Assembly (NCBI GenBank): GCA_022749755.1
Contig: CM040446.1
Coordinates: forward strand, 14,594,367 to 14,658,366
DNA length: 64,000 nucleotides
Source of the DNA: Azadirachta indica
Taxonomy: Eukaryota; Streptophyta; Magnoliopsida; Sapindales; Meliaceae
Direction of reading: 5' to 3'
How positions within the stretch are numbered: the stretch's first letter is position 1; each line of letters starts with the position of its first letter. The position numbers and the translations under genes were made by a program. This document shows positions 39,133 through 49,968 of the stretch, piece by piece. Below the pieces are notes generated by a model that was not told the DNA's origin, made no database searches, and saw only the letters and a list, made by a program, of their open reading frames with translations.

Positions 39133-41697
39133 CTAAAGCAAGCGCTGTTTCCCTGACACAGAATCCACTAAAGTTTTTGGTCCTGCTCAACAAAACAGTG
39201 TATACATTATGAATAAAAATGCATTTATAGGTTACTCTTGGTTTTGTGTTAGTATGATGGGCAGTTCATAAGCAGTTTATTGTATGACAGACAGAAAAGA
39301 CTGGTTAATAATCGCAATAACCACATGGGACTCACTGTTACTTTGTTTCATATGCTTCATCTTTTATTGTCAACTAATATTAGCAAAAGGCAGTCATACT
39401 TAGTGAAAGGTAAAACAATTGAAAAAACAAAGCTGCAAACTGGAATGAAGCATACCAGGTCCAATAGCCAGAACTGTCTTTGACCCAGCTGAAACCTGCA
39501 TGAAACAACATCTCAAAATTTCAGCTACAATTTTTTCCATGCACCCCTCTCTACTTTTCCGAAACATATCTAAGTTTCATCACATTCTAAGCTCACAGCT
39601 CATGACAAAATCAAAAAATCCCCAGAGAGGGAACAAGAGCCACCAGCGGAAATATAATTGAACAATCGGGAGCAATTAACTCCAGAACAATATAACTCTT
39701 TAAAATAATAAAAGCTTGAGGTTGTTATCTCAAAGGACTAAGTTTGGAGGTACAAAACCAACCATAAAAGTGCTCGCATAAAAACGTACAATGACAGATG
39801 TCTCTCTCTAAGAATGTATGAGACTTCTAGGAGATCTTTTTATTCAAGGAGTTAAGTTCAACTGTCTCATGGCTTTGAGTTTTATTCACCATTTCCTTAT
39901 TATTTGTCTAGAGATACTTCTAATTGATTATATGATTAGCACAGAAACTGATACCTGTGTCCGTCCTGCATCAGCAACAACGAAAGTTGGAAGGCCCATG
40001 TTTTCAGCTGCTTCCTTCAGCTTATTCCTTATAATATGAAAATTAGGTCCCATAATTAGCTGACAAATCAGAAAGTTTTTAATAATAAGAACCACACCGT
40101 GCACAATGAAATCACCTGCTTACATTTCTTGTTGATTCTTGCATGTAACAACTATTTTGGGTTGCCCACATTGCTCCCATTGTCTCAAAAGGGACTGCTC
40201 ACTGCAATGAATACCAAATGACGCAGCTTTGAACCAATAATATGAACAATCGTTGAAATATAACAGGAAACTTTGAACAATGAAAATTGCTAAAATGTAA
40301 GAAATTTAACTTCAGAATGCAAAATCGTTAATAAGAATTTTAACGTCCAGACAGTGCTATCTGGGTTTTGAGGGCAACAAAATTTGATATCATATCTTGA
40401 AGCTTATTGATCACCCCAGGGAAATTAAAACAGAAATAAAAGAGTTTTTTTTTTTTTTTCCTTTTTTTTACACTTGGTCGGATACAAAGCTTCTTGCAAT
40501 CTTTTGAAAAATTCAATCAAGTAATTAAATGCTGTACTTTCTTTCAGTTAAGATACCCATGTTGCAGAGAAAAGAGTGCAAGCTTTAACTAATTACCAAA
40601 TTCATGGATCTAAACTTCTGAATAAAACTTTTACAGCACAGCCTTTGTTGTCAAAGAGTTAGTATTTAGAGAAACTTCAGGCCTTCAACTAAAGAAAGAT
40701 CCCCACAATTAGAACACACATACCTTCGCATTAGTTCTGCATACATGCCAGTGGCTGCATCTGCAATTTCATGAATGGAATATTCAATCAAATAATTAAA
40801 CAATATGCAACCAAGAATCATGTAGTATAAGCAGGAGTTCATATGACTAGAAAAATAAACTATAAATTGAGATGAAAAAACAATACTCTTGATTTTTAAA
40901 ACAAGTTTGAATATCGTACGAGCACATTGTGAAGCAATCTTTCCAGACCCCATCTTCAGGTCTTGCCTTACTACCAAAACCTGACACAAGTAATAAGCTG
41001 AACTTACATACACAGAAAGACAGGAAGGAAACCTAAAACAACCTTATAAATTTTGCCAAATCCTGGTAAACAACTGGCTCTATCTTTGCTTGTGAATGCT
41101 CATCAGACCAAGTTGTAGTATAATGGAAAAGAAAATCATGAGGAGAATTTCGACCAAATTCAGATAAGAAAGCAATAACAAAAAACATGAACTAAAGCAC
41201 TTGAACCAACCATTTTGAGGTCTTGGTCACCATTATTTGAGACTGAAAACTGTTCTTGGACCTTGCCCGGTAAGAAAATTTTCCTTTTTGCAGTATTCTT
41301 AGCAGGTTTGGACAAATCCAATAACATCCCGAAAATAAAGCCAATGACAAGGCCTGGAATGAAGTTCTCTGGCCTAAAACTCACTGCTAACCATTCTTTT
41401 TCTTGTTTCTGACGCTTCTGTAATAGCATAAACAAATTAATCAAGCATTAGCATTCCCAAACCAAAAAATTTAATTAACAATTCAGCTAAACGCATCTAA
41501 GTGGGTTTAGTACTGGGGTCATTTATGAGACATAAGCATTCGCAGTTTTATTTGGTTTTCTTTTCCACAAGTTTCTTGGCGTCCCATGTAAAAAATTCGC
41601 CATAAGAAAATTAGCAACTGATAGTTGAAGCAAAACGAACGAGTTCATTAAGTACCTTGTTTGAAAGCTGGGAAGAATTCCGATGCGAACTCCACAT
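39133..41697 (-). CDS. PTH2: peptidyl-tRNA hydrolase 2 (Pth2 type), N-terminally anchored
   Basis: Eight exons: 41656-41697, 41211-41417, 40920-40980, 40724-40760, 40124-40201, 39955-40027, 39456-39495, 39133-39182; 195 residues. A short N-terminus and a hydrophobic segment at about residues 32-49 (NFIPGLVIGFIFGMLLDL) precede the Pth2 fold. Family landmarks are VLVVRQDLKMGSGKIASQCA with the following HAATGMYAELM, then KIVVTCKN, TFVVADAGRTQ, AGSKTVLAIGPGP and the C-terminal LVDSVSGKQRLL. Pth2 enzymes cleave the ester bond of peptidyl-tRNA released from stalled ribosomes. The N-terminal anchor recalls human PTRH2, which is bound to the mitochondrial outer membrane; the plant location is inferred. 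All junctions are in frame with GT-AG. Confidence 0.9.
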
Positions 41698-41883
41698 CGT
41701 CGTGAACGAGATTATTGATTGTGTGGTCAACAATTTGGAAGCCAGTGGAAAAAAGGCTGTTTCAGGTAAGGTTAAGAATTAAAACGATGACGTTTTGGAT
41801 GGTGGTTTCTATTTGGGCTTGCACAAACGCAGTGCTTTTTGCGTCGTTCTATTCCTCTCGGTCGGTCAGTCAATCAGTCCAAT

Positions 41884-41892
41884 AAAAATTTA
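41884..41892. repeat. left 9-bp target-site duplication
   Basis: AAAAATTTA, repeated exactly at 43152-43160 on the other side of the inverted-repeat element. Confidence 0.7.
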
Positions 41893-43151
41893 GTGATAAT
41901 GACATACACCCCCAATGTTTATTCTCGTGACATCCCTCTAACGTTTCAGAAAAGACAAGCACTCTCTTAACGTTTGTATAATTACACTGATACTCCTTAA
42001 CTTTTATTTTTTATTAATTGATCAATTAATTTACTGTCATTTACATCCTTAACCTTTTATATAATAATAAAATAATATATATTTTATTTAATTATAACAC
42101 TTTATTTTCTATTTTAATATTTTTTATAATATATTTTTTTTTAACTATAACAATTTAGTTCTATTTTTAATATTTTTTATAATATATTTAAAACTAAATA
42201 CATTTATAATATATTATTTTAATAAAAAAATTTAAAATAAAATATTATTAAAAAAATTTAAATAATAAGTTAAATTAAAATTATGTTAAAATATTTATAG
42301 TTTTTTTTTTCTTTTTTTTACAATAAATTTGATATTTAATTGTTACAAATTTTTAAAATATATTTTAATATTTTTATTTAAAATATTATATTAAATTTAT
42401 TATATTTTCTTAAGAAAAATCATGAAAATATAAATAAATAAGTAAAAAAAAATTTAGTATCATTTATTAATAAAATTAATAATTAGATATATTTTATATT
42501 CTTATTAACTAATATAATTTAATTTTAACTAAAAATTAAAAAAAAGAAATTTTTTATTATTTTTATTTGTAATATATATAACATATATTTATTATTTTAT
42601 ATTTTTTATTTATATTTTCATATATTTTAAAAAAATAATAAATTTAACATAATTTTTTTAATAAATATATTAAATGTAAAAATAAAACGTTAAAAAATAT
42701 GTCAATTAATTTTTTTAATAATTAAATACCAAATTATTATTATTATAAAAATAAAAAAAAAAAAAAAGAGTTAAAAATATTTTAGCATATAAGTGTGACT
42801 TAACTCATTATTTAATTTTTTTAATAATTGTATTTTTTAAATTCGTTTATTAAAATAAAAATTAAAAAATTTATTTTGTCTTAAATATATTGTGAAAAAA
42901 TATTAAATAGAGAGTAAATTGTTATAGTTAAAAAAAGTATATTGTAAAAAATATTAAAATAGGAACTAAAGTATTATGATTAAATAAAATATATATTTTT
43001 TTTATTATTATATGAAAGATTAAAAATATAAATAATAATAAATTAACTAATTAATAAACGAAAATAAAAGTTAAGAGGTATTTGTTTATTTATCCAAACA
43101 TTAAGGGATATTTGGTTGTTCTCAAACATCATAGGTATATATTTTTATCCC
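41893..43151. mobile_element. long inverted-repeat (foldback) DNA element, MULE-like
   Basis: The 1259-base stretch reads nearly the same on both strands: the left arm (from GTGATAATGACATACACC) pairs with the reverse complement of the right arm (from GGGATAAAAATATATACC), and the arms appear to meet near 42522. The terminal 27 bases align without gaps at 18 positions by eye, and longer blocks such as ACTATAACAATTTA and ATATATATTTTATTTAAT recur in both arms. The flanking 9-bp duplication fits Mutator-like elements. There is no transposase ORF, so it is non-autonomous. It sits in the shared upstream region of PTH2 and the SWIM/RING gene. A Tc1 or PIF origin is less likely from the duplication size. 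Confidence 0.78.
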
Positions 43152-43160
43152 AAAAATTTA
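43152..43160. repeat. right 9-bp target-site duplication
   Basis: AAAAATTTA, identical to 41884-41892. Confidence 0.7.
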
Positions 43161-43547
43161 TTTATCCTTATATTTAGTGATTGAATGTAGCAGCACAAAA
43201 TTCAATTAAACGTAATTTTTACCGCACAAAACAAAACTCTTTAGAAATAGGCACGTTAACTAATCTTTTTTCTAGTTATTTTTTATTAAACATAGTTTTG
43301 AAATTAACAGTTATTCTGTGTTAGATTTATAATATTATACGATGACGTATTGTATTGTAGTGCTATGGAATCCTCGTATTAATGCTAATTTGGATAAAGT
43401 CTTTCGTGTGTCTGTAATCTCTGTTAATTATTTCTGATTTACAGTTACTTCTAATATTGGTTTAAATCCAACGGGAGAAGTGAAGCGTCGCGCTGCCACG
43501 TTATTGTATCTTACCACCAACTGTTAGCGTGCCTTACGGTCAACCTT

Positions 43548-43628
43548 CACGTGCACCAAGTCAAGGTTTTGAATTCCCCCTCACCGTACACTTTTTAATT
43601 TCCCCTCCCAACCGTAATTCTTCACGTG
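43548..43628. promoter_or_regulatory. two G-boxes upstream of the SWIM/RING gene
   Basis: CACGTG occurs at 43548-43553 and 43623-43628, about 170-250 bases before the ATG at 43801, a typical promoter-proximal position. Confidence 0.45.
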
Positions 43629-43800
43629 TCCCACATAACCAAACAAAGAATCTTAACCGCAAAATATTCCCTTGCGGAACTCATTACAAACACAACCCTA
43701 ATTCTTGACCTGAAAAATTCACATATGAACTCAACTGTCACCTTAATTTCACGACGTCCTTAACTAAGTATCCAATCCCAATCCCAATCCCATCGAAAAT

Positions 43801-44520
43801 ATGGAATCTGTTGCCTCCAGTTCAACCCCACCTGATCCTTACAATCACCGCCGGGTCAGACTCACCCAACCGGTTACCGACCGAATAGCACGAGCCCTTC
43901 GCCATCAGCTCCGTCTCCTCCACCGCTCCGATTCTCTCTTTTTCGTTTTAGGCGCTACCGGGAATGTTTACACCGTCAACTTATCCTCCAGCCCCTCATG
44001 CACGTGCCCTGATCGGATAACTCCATGCAAACACATATTGTTTGTGTTTATAAGAGTCCTAGGTGTTTCTCTTGATGACACGTGTCTACGGAGGAGGACT
44101 CTCCGTCCGTGCCAGCTGAACCGGTTACTTAGCACTCCTACATTGGCTGAAGCAATGGCGGGGGCTAGCCTTCGCGAGAGATTTCACCAGCTTTTCTTTC
44201 TAGCGAGGAATAATAATAACGGTTCGGCCGGGCCGGTTATCGAAATAGAAGATGGAAGGACGTGTCCTATATGTCTCGATGAGATGGGGAAGGAAGAGAG
44301 ATTGGTGGCTTGTGGGACATGTAAGAATTTGATTCATGAAGAATGCTGGGTGAGGTGGAAGAGGAATAGAGGAAGGAGGGTGGCAAGTTGTGTGATTTGC
44401 CGAGCGCGGTGGAGGAGTAGGATTGATCGGGAGCAGTATTTGAATTTGGCAGCTTTTGTTAACCAGGAGGATGATCATCATAGGGCTGAGAACAGTGGTG
44501 GTCGGCTTTGTGGCGGTTAG
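43801..44520 (+). CDS. SWIM plus RING-like zinc-finger protein
   Basis: Single exon, 239 residues. A SWIM finger is visible at Cys67-x-Cys69-x6-Cys76-x-His78 (CTCPDRITPCKH). A second cross-brace motif has Cys155-x2-Cys158, Cys171-x2-Cys174, His179-x2-Cys182 and Cys197-x2-Cys200, a C4HC3-type order. SWIM fingers next to a RING-like domain occur in ZSWIM2 and plant MEKK1-related E3 ligases, so ubiquitin ligase activity is plausible but not shown. The C-terminal tail (residues 210-239) has no recognised domain. The start is the first ATG in the open frame, and the leader carries two G-boxes. Confidence 0.85.
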   Translation: MESVASSSTPPDPYNHRRVRLTQPVTDRIARALRHQLRLLHRSDSLFFVLGATGNVYTVNLSSSPSCTCPDRITPCKHILFVFIRVLGVSLDDTCLRRRTLRPCQLNRLLSTPTLAEAMAGASLRERFHQLFFLARNNNNGSAGPVIEIEDGRTCPICLDEMGKEERLVACGTCKNLIHEECWVRWKRNRGRRVASCVICRARWRSRIDREQYLNLAAFVNQEDDHHRAENSGGRLCGG

Positions 44521-46294
44521 GTATCCATTGATATGAACTTAATATATATATATGAAAGTTTATTGATTATTCATTTGTAAATACAATCACAGCTTAATAT
44601 CTGTGAATTAGTTGAAAGAAAATTGTATTAAATCTTGACTTTTTCTTTGTCTTGATTAATTAGAATTTAATTTAATTTTAATTTATGTTGTGTTTTCTTT
44701 TTTTCCTTTTTTCACTTAGAAGTGATCAAATTGAGCGAATATTTATGGTTCATTCTTAGCAAAGAAAATTATATATATCTGTTCAATTATTTATATATTT
44801 GTATCCTAAAGCTTTTTGAGGTATTAATAAGATTAAATTTGTCAGAAAAAGTTATTTAGTATATATTATATATTTCAAAATTTTATCTTAAATTTTGATG
44901 GATGTCATAATATTTGAAATGAAAATTTGTGATAAAAATTTAGAGAAATTTATGGATATATAATGTTAGGATTAATATTTCTTATTTATCATATTATTTA
45001 TGTTTATATATATATATATATATAAAAAAGAAAGGATGAGCAATCAAATTATTTACACATCTTTATATTATTTGTAGACTAATCCAACCATTAAAATTGA
45101 ATTTAACATATTAATTAGGGTGTATTAATTATACATTAATTATATGGTCATAATTAATTTCAATATTATTATTAATTTAATGCTTTTTTTTAGAATAATA
45201 AAACTGATAAAAAGGTACACATGTGATAAAATTATATATTTGAGTATTATAATAAAATACTTTGTGTGTGTAAACGTTTGATTAGGTTGATAAAAAAAAT
45301 TTCGTTAATTTGTCTTATTAATTTATCTTGAACGGTTTATATGTTCGTAACATAAACAAGATAATTGAGACGAGGGTGAATCAAATCCATAAATTATAAT
45401 ATTCTTTAATTATGAAAAGATAAACAATTAATGAAAGACGTATGCTTGCAATAAAAAAAGTCTCTGAGTCACAAAGAAAAATCATTTTGAATTTTTATTT
45501 CTAATCTTATAAAGCATTTTTTGTAGTCCAAATAAAGTAATTTTGATTTTGATTTATTTATTAATTATTTCTTGATTTACTATGTTGTTACAGATATTTT
45601 TTCTCGATAAAAGATTTTTCATTGATTCTGAGAATAATAAGAATAGATAAAATAAATTTATACATATCTTTCCAATAAAAATTTGATTAAAAAAATTGAA
45701 TTTGTAGATTAATCAAGTATTTATTTATTTTAATATCCGCCAAATCATATATATAATCTGTATCTACGTTTGACAATAATAACCCGTGCAGGTGCCAGGC
45801 CACGCGTAATAAAAACAAACAATCATCAACGCGTGTTTTTGTCCAGACTGACAAAGATTAAAGCGGTGGGATGTTACGTATTATAATTCTCTGTTCCAAC
45901 AACTAATGCCTGTTTAACAGTTAATTATGCTAGATAAGCATTATCAAGTTGCCTGTGCGGTCACTCTCAAATCTCAATAAATATAATTCTACCTAACAAT
46001 TTCAAAGTCTAGATACAAGTTTTTTTTTTTTTTTAAAATTAATATAATAATATAATATTTAATACTACTTCTAAACACGAAATTATTGCATCCAAATAAA
46101 TTGTTTAAACTTACTAATTTATTACTATATTTAAAGATAATTACCATTTAGCCATCCGAAATACGGCCTATGTTATTATTACCTCATCACCTGAGAGAAG
46201 CTGATCCATTTTGTTTCCATTTACGATTTTAAGTCGGAACTAAACTCTAAGCCGAGCTCTGCGCAACTGCATTCTTCTCTATCGACCGTAAACG
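44521..46294. other. AT-rich spacer
   Basis: No coding exon was seen. It contains short TA tracts (near 44543-44551 and 45007-45023) and a T run near 46020-46034. The last part is the promoter of the RCC1-family gene. Confidence 0.6.
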
Positions 46295-48809
46295 ATGGAG
46301 GTCACGGTAGCCCTTGCAGATACCGGCAATTTGCGCCGAAAAGTTGTCGCCATTGCTGCCGGTGAATCTCACACTCTTGCTCTCACAGGTAACATTATAT
46401 TATATATGTACATGACTTCAAGATTCATGTGTACAAGGTTTGTTATTACTCTTCATTTTTGTATTTCTGGGTTCTAATTAAGTTTTGGCGTTGGTGGCTG
46501 GTTACTTCTTGTAGGGGATGGGTGTGTGTATACATGGGGGAGAGGAATGTTTGGGCGACTCGGTACGGCTTCTGAATCCGATGAGCTATTTCCGGTTCGG
46601 GTCAATTTTGTTTGTTCTGGTAAATCAAAGGATGAGAGTCTTAAGTTCGTCGGAGTTGCTGCTGGTGCTTATCATAGTCTTGCTCTGGCAGGTCAGCTAC
46701 CTTACTATTGAATTCCCTGATTCACTAGCTAAATATACTTCAATAAGCCTGGGACATTTATATTTTATTCTTAAAAAGATTTTGAATGATTCCTATTAGG
46801 TAAAATTGAACAAAAGTGGTTTTATGGGCTTAGGATATTGCATTTGATGATATCACATGGTATTCCATTTTATCTGAGCTTTTTTCTTCTTTCTTGCATT
46901 TGTTGAGGTAGTCAATTTTTTGTTGCCATGACATTATATAATAAGCGGTCTGTGGAAACACTTGCAGCTGGAGATCATGCCATCGAATTGATTCTAATAA
47001 ATCAAAATGAGGCTGGTGTTTTCAGAATTCAATTGAAAAGGCTAACAAATGTATTAGAAAAATATTCTAGACGTGACCAATTTGTGGTGCTCTAATTTGC
47101 TTTGGCCTCTTATCTTATGGCAGATGACGGCTCGGTTTGGTGCTGGGGTTACAACATCTGTATCCTTTCTTTTTACCTTTCAGTTTAGCTTTAAGTGAAT
47201 ACTGCATTTCATTTTATGGAACTTGCAATATCATTTCTTTTTATCTTTTTGCTTGTGTTTTGTGTCTTACATGTCTTGTACGCCCCTTGACTGTTATATG
47301 GATGGCCAACTTGGTTTTAGTGGAGACAACTCTGTGGTACCCTGTGTGATGGAGCAGTTCCTGGAGTTAGGCTCTTCTGATTCTTTGGCAGTTGAGTCAA
47401 AGATAAACCAGAAAGCACCAATAAGGGTATGGATTAAGTTGTGTTATATCCTGTTCAAGTAAAGATGCTTATTCGAGTCTTTCATATGACTTTGTATGCT
47501 ACAGATTTGTTCTGTCAAAGCTGGAGGAATGATGTCTCTAGCTATTGATAACCTTGGAGCCTTGTGGATGTGGGGCAATTGCCCTCAGCAAAGCAGCAGC
47601 AGCATTGAAGGCGGTTTCTCTCTTGTAAGTAGTTTCACTCCTATTCCTGTGTGGGATTTCCATGGTCACACTGTTGTTAAGGTGGCTTGTGGAAATGAAC
47701 ATGTTGTAGCCCTTGTTAGTGCTGGGGAAACATATAAAGGCGAAGATCTAGTATGCTACTCTTGGGGTAATAACAGCCATGGCCAATTAGGCATAGGAGA
47801 TACAGAGAGCAGGCTACGTCCCAAAATCATTGAAACGTTTAACCAAGACTCACCTTGGGCAGTTTATGAGGTAGCATGTGGGGCCTTCCACACAGCTTTG
47901 CTTACTCACAAAAAGAGACCAAATGACACATTAGAAAGTATGTGCTGGACATTTGGCCTTGGAGAGAATGGGCAGCTTGGACATGGAACCACACAGAACG
48001 CATTGGTCCCTGAACCAGTAAAGAAATTGCCACAGTATGTATATCTAGTCTCTGTTGACTGTGGCTTATTTCATACTAGTGTTGTTTCATCTGCTGGAGA
48101 TGTGTGGTCGTGGGGAATGGAGAAGGGTCTTGGCCTATGCCCAGATGCTGGTTTTTCTAGACAGGAATCAGGGGATGCTATTTCTCCCCTCATGGTTTCC
48201 AGCAATGGGCTTCGGGGACCCAAATTTCAGGATCCCATTCAAGTTGCTTGCGGGGCTGCCCATACTGTTCTTGTTGCACATGATGGATATAAGCTCTGGT
48301 CCTGGGGCAGGGGAAGGAGTGGGGTACTCGGAAATGGTAAGACAGTTGATTGTGTTGTTCCTACTGTTGTATTGTGGCCTCCACTAACAGAGGATTTCCC
48401 GCAAGAGGAGTTGAAAAGTGATGGTGCAGAAGATAAGATTAAACACAAGGATTCTGAAGGAACTGTAGAAACAGATAAGAAATTGTCTTTGGCAATGGAG
48501 GAGATGAAGCTCCTACAGTCAAAACTCTCTGTAATAGAAAGATATGCTAACATACTCCATGGTTCAATTTTTGGTAAACCATTTTCAGAGCAGGATATCC
48601 CAATCTCATTGAAGAACTCAGGGTTTTTCGACATTACAAGGGAATGGGAGAACATGTTAGAATCAGCAGATCACAGTAAGCTTGTGAGATTGGAAATGTT
48701 CTACCGAAACATGCTTGCGGGGGTCAAGGAGAAGCTTATGAAGAGAAGAATTCGGGAGATTGTGAAGGAGTGTCTTCATTCTTCAACTACAGCCAAACAC
48801 CAAGAGTAG
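46295..48809 (+). CDS. RCC1-family seven-bladed propeller protein
   Basis: Exons 46295-46388, 46515-46691, 47124-47159, 47302-47426 and 47505-48809; about 578 residues. Repeat landmarks run through the protein: VAIAAGESHTLALTG, CVYTWGRGMFGRLG, SVWCWGYNIYGQLGFSGD, ALWMWGNCPQ, VCYSWGNNSHGQLGIGD, MCWTFGLGENGQLGHG, DVWSWGMEKGLG and KLWSWGRGRSGVLGNG. This fits an RCC1/UVR8-type beta-propeller, followed by a C-terminal helical region (SLAMEEMKLLQSKLSVIERY) likely to be coiled. It lacks the UVR8 C-terminal sequence that I recall, so exchange-factor, UV-B or scaffold roles are all unproven. Intron 3 has a U12-type donor and no canonical in-frame acceptor, so the exon 4 start is tentative. A poly(A) signal AATAAA is at 48876-48881. 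Confidence 0.82.
47160..47301 (+). other. U12-type intron with atypical 3' end
   Basis: The donor GTATCCTTTC matches the U12 5' splice site exactly, and CCCCTTGAC at 47283-47291 resembles the U12 branch site. No AG acceptor keeps frame. Ending at 47301 (GG) preserves the YGQLG repeat motif. Ending at 47310 (AC) also keeps frame but removes YGQL. Confidence 0.6.
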
Positions 48810-49968
48810 CAACTACAAGTAATGGGTTGCACAAATTTTTAATTTAAATCGAAGATCACACATATTCGTTAAACTAATAAAGCTTTGTTGATACGTTGTA
48901 ATACAGTGAGCCTTTGAATGGGTTGCCTTTTTGAGTTGTGTTCTGTATTTTATAAATATAGCAAGTGTTTCAAAATACAATTATTTTGTAACCGTATTGA
49001 TATTATATTAATATGATATATATTTATATAATATAATACAGAGGTGTTACGGAGGGACATGTTCAAATAAAATAATAGGTGTATATTTGTAAATGTAAGT
49101 AACATTTTGGATATACACAAGAAAATATTCTTCTTATCACTTCTATGATCTCTATCTCCGTTAGAGAATAATATTTTTATGTTGTTCTAAAATTCTGTAC
49201 AATTCTGTATTTGAAAGTGTATCCATAGAGAATTGTATTCTGGCAAGAAGGCTGCCATAAAAATTTGTTTTCCATAAAAACAATTTTCTTAGAGTGAAAA
49301 TTTCCTTAATAGCAGTTGACGTATGTGTGTCTTGTTTTGAGAGTTTTTTAAGTTTATTCTTTGCATCGTCAAATTTTAATTCCAAAAATAATTAAAAAAA
49401 TTATATATATTGCTTAAACCAAATTTTAAGTAGGAATTTCGGTATCATCTATTTCAAAGAAAAGAAATATTCTACCTAAAAAAATATATTAAATATATTT
49501 TTAATTAATTATTTTTTTAAATATTATTTATTGAAATTGATGTTATAAAATTATATTGTTAGTACATGTTTAAATGAGTTTATTTAAGAGTTTTGTGATA
49601 ATGATAAAATATTGTTCGAGTAAACTAATTAGGAAAAAATTTTACTAAGATATGTAATTTGAATTAGAAATTACCGCGAGAACATCAGAACGGTTTTTCT
49701 TAATGGCAGGCTTTTTAAAATATTTAATTAAAATGAGTAGGATTTGTAAGTTTGTAGATTATTTTAAAGGTGTAAATAACGTGTTTATATCACTCATACG
49801 TGAGATTAATTTTATTTATTTATTTTCTAAACCGGTAATATAATTAACTTTTTATTTTAAGCTCGAAGGAAAAGAAATTAGATTCTAAATGTGACGCAGC
49901 GCTTTAGCGCGTTTGACAAACCTCTTTAAAACCCTTGCTCTTTCTTACACTCTTAAATCTCCGGCAAA
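48810..49968. other. spacer between the RCC1-family and NUP85 genes
   Basis: Begins with the RCC1-gene 3' UTR, then AT-rich sequence, then the NUP85 promoter and leader. No other feature was recognised. Confidence 0.5.

Noticed and set aside
42000..43000. Extremely AT-rich core as an origin or matrix-attachment region
   Set aside because: The AT-richness is explained by the inverted-repeat element. No independent origin or attachment evidence can be read from sequence.
48239..48655. 138-codon minus-strand frame
   Set aside because: Lies wholly inside the last RCC1 exon on the opposite strand.
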